Positions 1 through 6,084 of a stretch of 35,051 nucleotides of DNA are shown here, piece after piece. Each line of letters opens with the position of its first letter. The first letter of the stretch is position 1. The translations under genes were made by a program, and so were the position numbers. The stretch comes from CAIVAT01 sp037131145 (lineage in GTDB: Bacteria; Bacteroidota; Bacteroidia; Bacteroidales; FEN-979). Under the pieces are notes generated by a model. The model was not told the origin of the DNA, made no database searches, and saw only the letters and a program-made list of their open reading frames with translations. The stretch covers positions 1 to 35,051 of the forward strand of contig JBAXRP010000013.1 of NCBI GenBank assembly GCA_037131145.1, written 5' to 3'.

Positions 1-695
1 GTTTCCATGATAGCCATGGCTTCGGGGATACAAACAGGAATAAATTCACATTTGTGATTATCCTTCAACAAATTTTCGATTTTTTTTACGGTTTTTTTAA
101 GGCTGAGTAAAAAAGTGTCCACAGCATCCGGCTGATAGGAACCTGAAAAGCTGGTAATCATGTAGCGGTATTTCCATCTCATCCTGGCGGCTACTTTAAT
201 CCACTCATCCAGTAACTTTGGCGATGAAATGAGGCGCAAAGCATGACCAGTTGGGGCAGTATCCACAATATATTTATCGTATTTGCCTTCTTCGATAAAA
301 TCAATAATAGTTTTAAAGCTCATCACCTCATCGATACCGGGTATAGACAACGTAAGCATTTCATCAATATCCTCGTTGTCAAGGTTTGTTGAGGTTTCAA
401 GAAGTTTTTTCAATTCGCCCTGATGCTCATTAATAAATCCTGATAGCGCTTCATCGGCAACCACTTCAATAGCCGAAAGGTTGGCAGCGCCGTCAACCTT
501 TACAACATTAAATCCAATTTGGCGCTCAAGGCAATCCGATACGGAATGTGCCGGATCGGTGGAGATTAGCAGTGTTTTGAAATTTTCAGACAACGCAAGA
601 GCCGTGGCAACGGCACAACTGGTTTTTCCAACACCGCCTTTTCCGCCGAAAATAATGAGTTTAAGGTCGTTGTTTTCTAAGCCAGCAAGCGCCAT
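1..695 (-). CDS. ArsA/Get3-family ATPase of the gas vesicle operon (3' end cut by window)
   Basis: About 231 codons are present; the C-terminus lies beyond position 1. The start chosen is ATG at 695, five bases after the upstream hsp20 stop, giving a protein that begins MALAGLENND. The deviant P-loop GGKGGVGKTS follows within the first 30 residues, then the switch I motif DPAHS and switch II DTAPTGHALRL, which are hallmarks of ArsA/Get3 ATPases. Family members couple ATP hydrolysis to client-protein targeting or metalloid export. No arsenic genes are nearby, and the gene is the last visible member of a tight gas vesicle operon directly behind an Hsp20 gene. A role in handling hydrophobic Gvp proteins is therefore more likely than arsenite efflux, but this is inference from context. 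Confidence 0.85.
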   Translation of the reverse strand, partial: MALAGLENNDLKLIIFGGKGGVGKTSCAVATALALSENFKTLLISTDPAHSVSDCLERQIGFNVVKVDGAANLSAIEVVADEALSGFINEHQGELKKLLETSTNLDNEDIDEMLTLSIPGIDEVMSFKTIIDFIEEGKYDKYIVDTAPTGHALRLISSPKLLDEWIKVAARMRWKYRYMITSFSGSYQPDAVDTFLLSLKKTVKKIENLLKDNHKCEFIPVCIPEAMAIME

Positions 696-700
696 AAGTT

Positions 701-1219
701 TTATTTTTTTATCCTAATCTCAAGGATTCCATTGGTGAACTTGTGTTGCGAATTTTCTTTAACAACTTTTACGGGGAGCAGAAGTTCCTTACGGTATGTT
801 CTGTTTTTGTTTTTAGCGGAAATTTCAAGGATGTCTTCCTTCAGGTCTATTTTAAGATCATTTTCTTCAATACCGGGCATTTCGGCAATGATTACGATCT
901 CATTTTCTTCATCAAAGATATCTGTTATTGGTTCTCGTTCTTCATCTACCTTAGGACCTTCTGGAGTTTTTTTGATGTTACCAAACGTTTCTACCCTTGG
1001 CGAGCCTCCGCCTGCTGTATTGATGGTAAAGCCATAAACGCCTTTCATACCTTTTTTGATATGATCAAAATTAATTTCGCCTTCCTTTGAAATTCCACCT
1101 TTTTCCTCGAGTTTTCCAGCAAGATCAACTAATTTTTCGATGCCTTTAAAAAGACCGCCAAGTCCGAAAAGATCAAAATCGGCATCTGATTTTTTTTCTT
1201 TATTGTTATCTTTTTCCAT
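701..1219 (-). CDS. gvpH: Hsp20/alpha-crystallin-type small heat shock protein (GvpH-like)
   Basis: This 172-residue protein has a charged, low-complexity N-terminus (EKDNNKEKKSD) and a C-terminal half that reads as an alpha-crystallin domain. Visible features are the strands EIVIIAEMPGIEENDLKIDL and ILEISAKN, the segment YRKELLLPV, and the closing FTNGILEIRIKK, in which the A-x-x-x-N-G-V/I-L signature of Hsp20 is recognisable. Hsp20-like GvpH proteins are known gas vesicle accessory chaperones thought to keep aggregation-prone Gvp proteins soluble. It lies 19 bases after the gvpJ-type gene and 5 bases before the ArsA-type ATPase, so it is co-transcribed with both. The symbol is assigned by domain and context. 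Confidence 0.85.
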   Translation of the reverse strand: MEKDNNKEKKSDADFDLFGLGGLFKGIEKLVDLAGKLEEKGGISKEGEINFDHIKKGMKGVYGFTINTAGGGSPRVETFGNIKKTPEGPKVDEEREPITDIFDEENEIVIIAEMPGIEENDLKIDLKEDILEISAKNKNRTYRKELLLPVKVVKENSQHKFTNGILEIRIKK

Positions 1220-1238
1220 TTTATGTAGAGTTATTGGG

Positions 1239-1538
1239 TTATTTTGATGTATTCATTGATTCCAACTTTTCCAGGCGGGCTTCGAGCGCTTCCTGTTGCT
1301 GCATAAGCTCTTTTTCCCTGGCTTTCGTAGAAAGATAAGTATCTTCCTGCCACCAGTTAATGCCCATTTCCATAGCTTTATCTACGGAAGCCACAAGTAA
1401 CCTGATTTTAATAGTTAATAGATCAATATCCGCAATCTGAATTTTGATATCGCCTGCAATAACAATTCCTTTATCGAGTACCCTTTCGAGAATATCCGCC
1501 AGGTTGGTCGCCTGCAACGCATGGGTCATTTCAGCCAT
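1239..1538 (-). CDS. gvpJ: Gas vesicle protein GvpJ-type minor shell protein
   Basis: The 99-residue protein belongs to the GvpA family. Residues about 12-60 carry the conserved LADILERVLDKGIVIAGDIK and ADIDLLTIKIRLLVASVDKA segments, followed by MGINWWQ, which is typical of the J/M/S subgroup rather than the major shell protein. The tail from residue 65 is charged and alpha-helical (KELMQQQEALEARLEKLE), an extension that GvpA lacks. GvpJ-type proteins are minor components thought to act at the vesicle tips or in nucleation. The gene sits 10 bases downstream of the 104-residue coiled-coil gene. GvpM or GvpS are alternative names within the same subgroup. Confidence 0.85.
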   Translation of the reverse strand: MAEMTHALQATNLADILERVLDKGIVIAGDIKIQIADIDLLTIKIRLLVASVDKAMEMGINWWQEDTYLSTKAREKELMQQQEALEARLEKLESMNTSK

Positions 1539-1548
1539 AATACTTTTG

Positions 1549-1863
1549 TTAATAATCTATTGACATTGTTTTAAAATCCGATTTTGTCTCTTCCGTTTTC
1601 TTCGGAGTTGTATCGAATGGTTCAGAAGTGTGCATACGAATTGCTTGTTCATCATAATGATCCTGTATCTCCTTTAACCTTCCTTGTATGAACTCTAGCC
1701 TCAATAAAATTCTTATTTCTTCGCTTTTCAAACGGGTTCGTTCTTTTTCAAACATATATAATTTAATAAAATCCGAATTCTCCTTATTAGGAATACCAGA
1801 TTTGACAACATTTTGCATGCTTTTGATGCTCTGAAGTCCTTTTATTGCGGTTGAGATTGGCAT
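1549..1863 (-). CDS. Small coiled-coil gas vesicle operon protein, possibly GvpV-like
   Basis: This is a 104-residue protein with no enzyme motif. The N-terminus (residues 1-25) is mildly basic with the phrase IKGLQSIKSMQNVVKSG. Residues about 33-70 form a charged amphipathic helix (LYMFEKERTRLKSEEIRILL) ending in RLKEIQ. The C-terminal third is polar and probably disordered. The pattern of a short leader followed by LYM-x-EKER and a coiled coil resembles the small GvpV-type proteins seen in other gas vesicle clusters, but I cannot confirm this without a profile search. It lies between gvpN (65 bases upstream) and gvpJ (10 bases downstream). A structural or assembly role is likely from context only. 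Confidence 0.7.
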   Translation of the reverse strand: MPISTAIKGLQSIKSMQNVVKSGIPNKENSDFIKLYMFEKERTRLKSEEIRILLRLEFIQGRLKEIQDHYDEQAIRMHTSEPFDTTPKKTEETKSDFKTMSIDY

Positions 1864-1928
1864 ACTGTTTCGAATTGAATGATTTAATAATTGCTATATT
1901 GATTGAATAACTATTTGCCAGATTAATT

Positions 1929-2846
1929 TCAGGAATATTTTTCAATAAGTTCATTTACGATAATTTTTACTCTTTCCTGATTGGTTTTGGAGCCAATCCG
2001 GCTCGTTTCTGACGTTAAAATATCCTGGCAGATTTTTCTGAATAAATCTTTGGATTCCGAAGGGGTGGTTTTTAAAGTTGCCAGTGTTTTCGCAATCATT
2101 ATCGAACCGCGGATAGTCGGGTCAAATTCGGTTTTTCCCGATTCGCGTAACCCTCTGACAATTTTAACAATTCTCTCAGTATCGAGGAGGGAAAGGTTAG
2201 ATTTTGCCATAGTAATCTGCAATTCTGTTTCATAGTCGAAATGATCAAGGTCCATTGTCACCATACGGTCGCGTAATGCGTCCTGCGTTCTGTTTACTCC
2301 GGCATATTCTTCAGGGTTAGATGTAAAAATGGCATGAAATTCAGGATGCACCTTCATGTAGTAATCCTCCTCCTTTGCTGCCGAGGTGCTAAGCATTCTT
2401 TCCTGAAGAATGGGAAGTAAAATGTTGTTGGCTTCAGGCCGTGAGCGGGTAAATTCGTCGTAAATCAGTGTAAAACCATTTTTTACTGCGATAGTTAGAC
2501 GGTTATTAACCCATTGTTTACTCATGTCCTCCTCATATTTATGAACAGAATGAATAAACTTATCGTCCAGTTTTTTATATTTATAACCCTGTTCACTACC
2601 GATAAGATCAGAAGTTTTATATTCAGCATCACCATGTATAATAACCACTGGTCTGCCAATTTTACTGGCCAGATGCATTGCCACAGTTGTTTTGCCGGTT
2701 CCCGACGGTCCTCTGAAATGTACCGGAAATCCTGCTTTTATATAAGTAAGGCCACGATTAGTGATGTCTTTAATGTATTCAGTTTCTACAAAATTTGGTA
2801 GTGGCCTTAGTTCAAGTACCGTGTTCATTTCATTTTTATTGCTCAT
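1929..2846 (-). CDS. gvpN: Gas vesicle AAA+ ATPase GvpN
   Basis: The 305-residue protein is a MoxR/GvpN-type AAA+ ATPase of normal length. It shows Walker A GPSGTGKTT at about residue 46, the GvpN-typical HGDAEYKTSDLIGSE segment, Walker B LIYDEFTRS at about residue 128, and the sensor region FTSNPEEYAGVN with the downstream arginine pair DALRDR. GvpN is required for efficient vesicle growth in other organisms, probably remodelling the shell or GvpC on it. The start at 2846 is supported by the conserved N-terminus. It directly abuts a block of 8-bp tandem repeats and has no recognisable Shine-Dalgarno sequence. Confidence 0.95.
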   Translation of the reverse strand: MSNKNEMNTVLELRPLPNFVETEYIKDITNRGLTYIKAGFPVHFRGPSGTGKTTVAMHLASKIGRPVVIIHGDAEYKTSDLIGSEQGYKYKKLDDKFIHSVHKYEEDMSKQWVNNRLTIAVKNGFTLIYDEFTRSRPEANNILLPILQERMLSTSAAKEEDYYMKVHPEFHAIFTSNPEEYAGVNRTQDALRDRMVTMDLDHFDYETELQITMAKSNLSLLDTERIVKIVRGLRESGKTEFDPTIRGSIMIAKTLATLKTTPSESKDLFRKICQDILTSETSRIGSKTNQERVKIIVNELIEKYS

Positions 2847-2847
2847 A

Positions 2848-2911
2848 TTGGTAAGTTGGTAAGTTGGTAAGTTGGTAAGTTGGTAAGTTGGTAAGCTGGT
2901 AAGCTGGTAAT
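2848..2911. repeat. 8-bp tandem repeat abutting the gvpN start codon
   Basis: Eight head-to-tail copies of an 8-bp unit lie here: six perfect TTGGTAAG units followed by two variants starting with C and ending at 2911. On the transcribed strand the unit reads CTTACCAA and ends one base before the gvpN ATG, so the array occupies the whole ribosome-landing region. No Shine-Dalgarno sequence is visible within it. Eight is not a multiple of three, but the array is outside the reading frame, so a change in copy number would alter leader length rather than the protein. Confidence 0.95.
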
Positions 2912-2952
2912 TTGTTTAGTGCAGGAGGGGATTGATTTTGGTTGTTGGCAGG

Positions 2953-3138
2953 TTATTGCTCAAAATCAGATTTGGGTAATTGTTTTAAGGTTTTTTGCCA
3001 GATAGATCTTGCTTCCTCAATGTCCTTAATAATAGCTTCTTTTGAAAGCAAAAACGCATCTTTCAGGTTTTTATACTTAATTAGAGCATCTTGTCGTTTT
3101 TTTAAGCTATTTCTTAATTTGTCTGCTACATTGGTCAT
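2953..3138 (-). CDS. Small coiled-coil protein in gas vesicle operon, unknown function
   Basis: A 61-residue protein that is almost entirely helical and charged (KLRNSLKKRQDALIKYKNLK, then EAIIKDIEEARSIWQKTLKQ). It has no signal peptide, no cysteine and no recognised domain. It is placed between the zinc-finger gene (24 bases upstream) and gvpN (about 106 bases downstream, mostly tandem repeat). The strand, spacing and coding-like composition support a real gene. I do not recognise its family; a small scaffold or regulatory partner is possible but unproven. Confidence 0.6.
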   Translation of the reverse strand: MTNVADKLRNSLKKRQDALIKYKNLKDAFLLSKEAIIKDIEEARSIWQKTLKQLPKSDFEQ

Positions 3139-3162
3139 TTTCCAAATTTTAACATTTTGAAA

Positions 3163-3477
3163 TCAGCAAATACATCCTTTGCCTCCACAACGGGTACAAG
3201 GAAGTCCATCGGTTGATTTTCCATTTCCTTTGCATTGGACACATTTCAGGTTGCCTGCACAGTGATTAAATCCTCTACCTCCACACACTATACACTGAAC
3301 CCTGGCGCCAAGTGGGTTTTTCCCTGACCCATTGCAAAACACACATTTAATCATAGGTTCCTTCACTTCGACCTGACCGGCGCCATCGCAAACCAGGCAA
3401 TATGATTTAGGAGAGAGTAACTCGAAGGGATCCATTCCCGTTCCGTTGCAAAATGCACATTTAATCGTTTTTGTCAT
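3163..3477 (-). CDS. DnaJ-type cysteine-rich zinc-finger protein without J domain
   Basis: The 104-residue protein contains six CxxCxGxG motifs: CAFCNGTG, CLVCDGAG, CVFCNGSG, CIVCGGRG, CVQCKGNG and CTRCGGKG. It ends in CIC. Canonical DnaJ has four such motifs that bind two zinc ions, so this protein could bind about three. There is no J domain, no substrate-binding C-domain and no signal peptide. DnaJ-type zinc domains bind unfolded polypeptide, so together with Hsp20 and the ArsA-type ATPase it would form a dedicated chaperone set for gas vesicle proteins. The function is inferred; the motif count is directly visible. Confidence 0.85.
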   Translation of the reverse strand: MTKTIKCAFCNGTGMDPFELLSPKSYCLVCDGAGQVEVKEPMIKCVFCNGSGKNPLGARVQCIVCGGRGFNHCAGNLKCVQCKGNGKSTDGLPCTRCGGKGCIC

Positions 3478-3513
3478 GGAATATTTAGAATTACGAAATA
3501 AAAATTAATAATT

Positions 3514-3565
3514 GCGGAGCCAAAGCGATCATACTATTAAAAGTAGTCAGCCGCTTCGACTCCGC
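3514..3565 (-). promoter_or_regulatory. Large interrupted inverted repeat between gvpC-like and zinc-finger genes
   Basis: The arms GCGGAG (3514-3519) and CTCCGC (3560-3565) pair, followed by AAGCG (3523-3527) with CGCTT (3552-3556) across a 3x3 internal loop. A further short ACTA/TAGT pairing is possible near the tip. On the operon mRNA the hairpin is followed by a U-rich stretch without a clean run. It may act as a partial terminator or an RNA-processing signal separating abundant shell proteins from accessory proteins. Confidence 0.5.
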
Positions 3566-3579
3566 TCTAAACCCTGCCA

Positions 3580-4791
3580 TTATTTTAAAGGGAAGTAAAT
3601 ATTATCAATTTTTTGCAATTTCCCTTCATCCAGTAAAGCTTTCGCTGTAAATCCAAGTTTCATTCTGGTTTCGCTCAGTGGCTCTTCCATTTCGGAGATT
3701 TTAACTCCTTTGGGATGTTTGTTTACATAATCCAATACTTTCTGCTCCAGAGTTTTTGGCTCTTCCGGAAATGAAGTAAAAACTGGTTCTTCTTTAACAG
3801 GAATTTCCTTAATTACTTCAACAGGAGCTTGTTTTACTACTTCAACGGGAGTTTCAATTTTTACTTCCTTTTTTTTTTCAACTTTCGCAACTACCTGTTT
3901 AGGCGGCGTTACAACTCCTGTTTTTCTTATTTGTGCCATTGCATCCTGCATCTTGCTCCACTCTGCTGCAGCCTGAACTCTGTTATGTAACAAATCATCA
4001 AGCATTGTGCCGGTATAAGTTTGGATACCTTTTACTTCTTTATTGATTTGTTTTATGGCTACATGAATTCCTTTCATTATGGCATTATAGTCATTAAGCC
4101 TTTCCGTTTCGCCATTTGCAAGGTCTTTTCTCAGTTTTTGAGCCATTTGTTGATTTTCTTTGCTGATTTGCGCTAATCTTTTCTGAAAACCATTCAGCAG
4201 GGCTCTTGTATACTCAACTCTTTCTGCAAGGTTTTTCCCAAGTTCTGCTCTAAGCTCAGTTGACATTTCAAGATGCTCTTTCTCAAATTTGTCTAACATG
4301 TCGTTAGTGTTTTTGAAAATTCCCAAAACTTCATCATTGATTTTTTTAATATCGTCGTTGATGTTTTTCATTAGGGCATCGAAATCATCCATTCTGGTTT
4401 TTTCGTTTTGCATTCTGTCAGCGCGACCTTCTGCAAAAAATTTATTCAAATCGGCAGCCATTTGTACTCTGTCGGCGTTGAATTCCTTTATCATGTTAAA
4501 TGTAGAAGTTTGAATTGCTAAAACCTCTTTCTGGATGGCGTCGATAGTGTTATGGATACCAGTCATTATTTCATTGTAGGTATTCAGTCGTTCTTTTTCC
4601 CCAAGTGCGAGGCTGTTTCTAAGGGCCTTGGCATTGGCATTTAAAACGGCGGCCATTTCCCTATGGTCCTTACGGAAACCGTCGAGGGTTTTCTGCACAT
4701 CGTTTACAAGTTCTTCATTTTCCTTGATCCGTTGTTTGAAAGAAGCAAGTAACTCTTCAGTTAAATTTTTCATGTCTGATGCTAGTCCCAT
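3580..4791 (-). CDS. GvpC-like repeat protein with C-terminal winged-helix-like domain
   Basis: The 403-residue protein is alpha-helical with an internal repeat of about 65 residues. Units begin at 67 (ERLNTYNEIMTGIH), 132 (TRMDDFDALMKNIN) and 230 (ERLNDYNAIMKGIH), and the segments around 53-118 and 216-281 are the closest pair. The period is near twice the 33-residue repeat of cyanobacterial GvpC, the outer-surface strengthening protein. A Pro/Val/Lys/Glu-rich linker (about 295-345) leads to a compact end domain (347-403) with LEQKVLDYVNKHPKGVKISE, reminiscent of a winged helix. The start has a good Shine-Dalgarno (AGGAG, 8 bases before ATG). Position two genes after gvpA fits a GvpC role. 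Coiled-coil proteins of other function cannot be excluded. Confidence 0.75.
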   Translation of the reverse strand: MGLASDMKNLTEELLASFKQRIKENEELVNDVQKTLDGFRKDHREMAAVLNANAKALRNSLALGEKERLNTYNEIMTGIHNTIDAIQKEVLAIQTSTFNMIKEFNADRVQMAADLNKFFAEGRADRMQNEKTRMDDFDALMKNINDDIKKINDEVLGIFKNTNDMLDKFEKEHLEMSTELRAELGKNLAERVEYTRALLNGFQKRLAQISKENQQMAQKLRKDLANGETERLNDYNAIMKGIHVAIKQINKEVKGIQTYTGTMLDDLLHNRVQAAAEWSKMQDAMAQIRKTGVVTPPKQVVAKVEKKKEVKIETPVEVVKQAPVEVIKEIPVKEEPVFTSFPEEPKTLEQKVLDYVNKHPKGVKISEMEEPLSETRMKLGFTAKALLDEGKLQKIDNIYFPLK

Positions 4792-4832
4792 TTTTTTTTC
4801 TCCTATGTTTAATGAATGTTTAGTTACCTTAG

Positions 4833-5441
4833 TTAGTTGATTTCTTTTATTAATTGATCCTTAATCTTTTTTATATCCTTGATTAAAATATTATCGCCTT
4901 TTTTAAGCAAATTTTCAAGATGTTCCATCATTCTATCGTGCATTTGCTGAAAATTCAGGAATGTCTTCATTACCGTTTCCTTTCTATTTTCCTGTAGTTT
5001 TGAAATTTCAGAAAGTTGTGTTTTGAGTATAGTAATTTTTTCAGAGGCATCTTGCGAAGTAATATCTTTAATACTCAACAGGCTATTTTTCAGCAATTGT
5101 GCAGTCTCTTTCTGAGCTTCAATAAAGGTTAGGAACTGATGTCCGGCTTCTTTTTCCTTTTCGTCGAGCGCACCCAGAATGCCCGACATCATCATGTTGT
5201 AGTCTTTTTTTCGCAAAGAACCATTTTTTGCCAAAATTTCGCAAAGTCTCGAATTTAGCTGGTCTCTTTCCTTTTTGAGATCGTTTAAGGAATTGTGGAC
5301 ATTATCGAACAGCGAGTGGGAAGATTCGGTAATATTTTCTGATGACTGGAAGGCGGTTTGAATTTTTTGAATCCGCTCCTCATAGGAAGTGATTATGTTT
5401 TCGAAAAAACGATCCAAATCCAGTTTCGGGGTGGCATTCAT
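4833..5441 (-). CDS. Coiled-coil protein next to gvpA sharing a module with the GvpC-like protein
   Basis: This 202-residue protein is helical and charged throughout, with no signal peptide or enzyme motif. Residues about 76-105 (SLRKKDYNMMMSGILGALDE, then KEKEAGHQF) resemble the repeat core of the downstream 403-residue protein (the D-Y-N-x-x-M-x-G-I-x-x-A-I pattern). The two are probably related by duplication. It is the first gene after gvpA (121-base gap) and 41 bases before the larger repeat protein. That position is where gvpC lies in many clusters, so a surface-bound reinforcing or length-controlling role is plausible. It could equally be a scaffold for assembly. Confidence 0.7.
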   Translation of the reverse strand: MNATPKLDLDRFFENIITSYEERIQKIQTAFQSSENITESSHSLFDNVHNSLNDLKKERDQLNSRLCEILAKNGSLRKKDYNMMMSGILGALDEKEKEAGHQFLTFIEAQKETAQLLKNSLLSIKDITSQDASEKITILKTQLSEISKLQENRKETVMKTFLNFQQMHDRMMEHLENLLKKGDNILIKDIKKIKDQLIKEIN

Positions 5442-5562
5442 AGTTGCTCTATTATTAATTCCTGGTTGGGGATAAAAAGCGAAATTCCTGGTAAATCATG
5501 CTTTCAGATATAGAATCTGCAAGGATGTTTTAGCAAGAATCACTGCTTTTTTGCAATATGCC

Positions 5563-5769
5563 TTATGCGGCTTTTGCAGTTAATCCAATAGCTTCAGCAT
5601 ACTTCAGGTATGTTTCAACTGAGGCAACAACTACTCTTGCTTCGATAGCAAGCAGTTCGATACCTACTAATGATACTCTTACCCATGCATCAACTACAAC
5701 ACCTTTGTCAAGGATACGGTCAATTACCTCTACGAGGCTGGATGATCCGATGGTTTTTTCTACTGCCAT
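5563..5769 (-). CDS. gvpA: Major gas vesicle shell protein GvpA
   Basis: The 68-residue protein is a canonical GvpA. It has the N-terminal MAVEKTIGSSSLVEVIDRIL, the DKGVVVDAWVRVSLVGIELL strand pair and the IEARVVVASVETYLKYAEAI helix. It is the structural subunit that polymerises into the gas-permeable, water-excluding vesicle wall giving buoyancy. Only one copy is seen here. Start ATG at 5769 is preceded by AGGAG with a 9-base spacer, one of the few clear Shine-Dalgarno sequences in the window, which fits the need for very high translation. It is the first gene of the operon, and the 315 bases upstream contain the putative control region. Confidence 0.98.
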   Translation of the reverse strand: MAVEKTIGSSSLVEVIDRILDKGVVVDAWVRVSLVGIELLAIEARVVVASVETYLKYAEAIGLTAKAA

Positions 5770-5847
5770 TGTTTTAATCTCCTATTTTTGATTTATGAAA
5801 ACCGTGCTTTACATGAGGGACGGTTTACCTCTTGTGGTGGCAGGTAT

Positions 5848-5863
5848 TACAAAATGAGCGCCG
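5848..5863 (-). promoter_or_regulatory. Candidate sigma-54 -24/-12 promoter of the gvp operon
   Basis: On the minus strand this reads CGGCGCTCATTTTGTA, against the sigma-54 consensus TGGCACG-N4-TTGCA. The invariant GG is present, the spacing is exact and TTG is present, but the -12 GC is GT. The predicted start is about 70 bases before the gvpA ATG. An alternative is the TATATTTC -7-like box at 5864-5871. The adjacent NtrC-class regulator makes sigma-54 control plausible; the imperfect -12 element keeps confidence low. Confidence 0.35.
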
Positions 5864-5977
5864 GAAATATAGGATATTTAATATTAGCCTATTTTGATCA
5901 GCTAATCATTTGAAAATAACATGATAGAAAAAGTGTATTATTTTTAGAAAGATTTTTTTCAGACAGAAATATAAGTA

Positions 5978-6030
5978 GGAATTACGGGATTCCGTAATAA
6001 AATCGCGTATGGATCGCGAAAATGCGTATA
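5978..6030. promoter_or_regulatory. Palindromic and repeated sites, candidate enhancer for the NtrC-type regulator
   Basis: An inverted repeat ATTACGG-GATT-CCGTAAT spans 5981-5998, overlapped by GGAAT (5978-5982)/ATTCC (5989-5993). Immediately beside it are two ATCGCG copies (6002-6007, 6013-6018) and two GCGTAT copies (6005-6010, 6024-6029). The cluster is about 120-180 bases upstream of the candidate -12 element, the normal distance for upstream activator sites of sigma-54 regulators. The rest of the 5770-6084 gap is AT-rich with no other gene seen. Confidence 0.4.
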
Positions 6031-6084
6031 GTAAATCTGATTATTGAGAAAGTGAAAGCCAGTTCAAATCTCATTGTTTATTTT

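Noticed and set aside
1..695. Arsenite efflux ATPase (ArsA proper)
   Set aside because: No arsB, arsD or arsR is present and the gene sits inside a gas vesicle operon; only the ATPase family assignment is retained.
743..1090. 115-codon plus-strand open frame over the hsp20 gene
   Set aside because: It is a mirror frame of a clear alpha-crystallin domain gene and has no coding features of its own.
2848..2911. Direct repeats that might suggest a CRISPR array
   Set aside because: The 8-bp units are contiguous with no spacers and no cas genes are present; it is a simple tandem repeat.
5978..5998. ATTACGG/CCGTAAT inverted repeat as terminator of the regulator gene
   Set aside because: It lies upstream of gvpA and before, not after, the regulator's stop in the wrong order for that gene's transcript to require it, and there is no T-run; a protein-binding site fits better.
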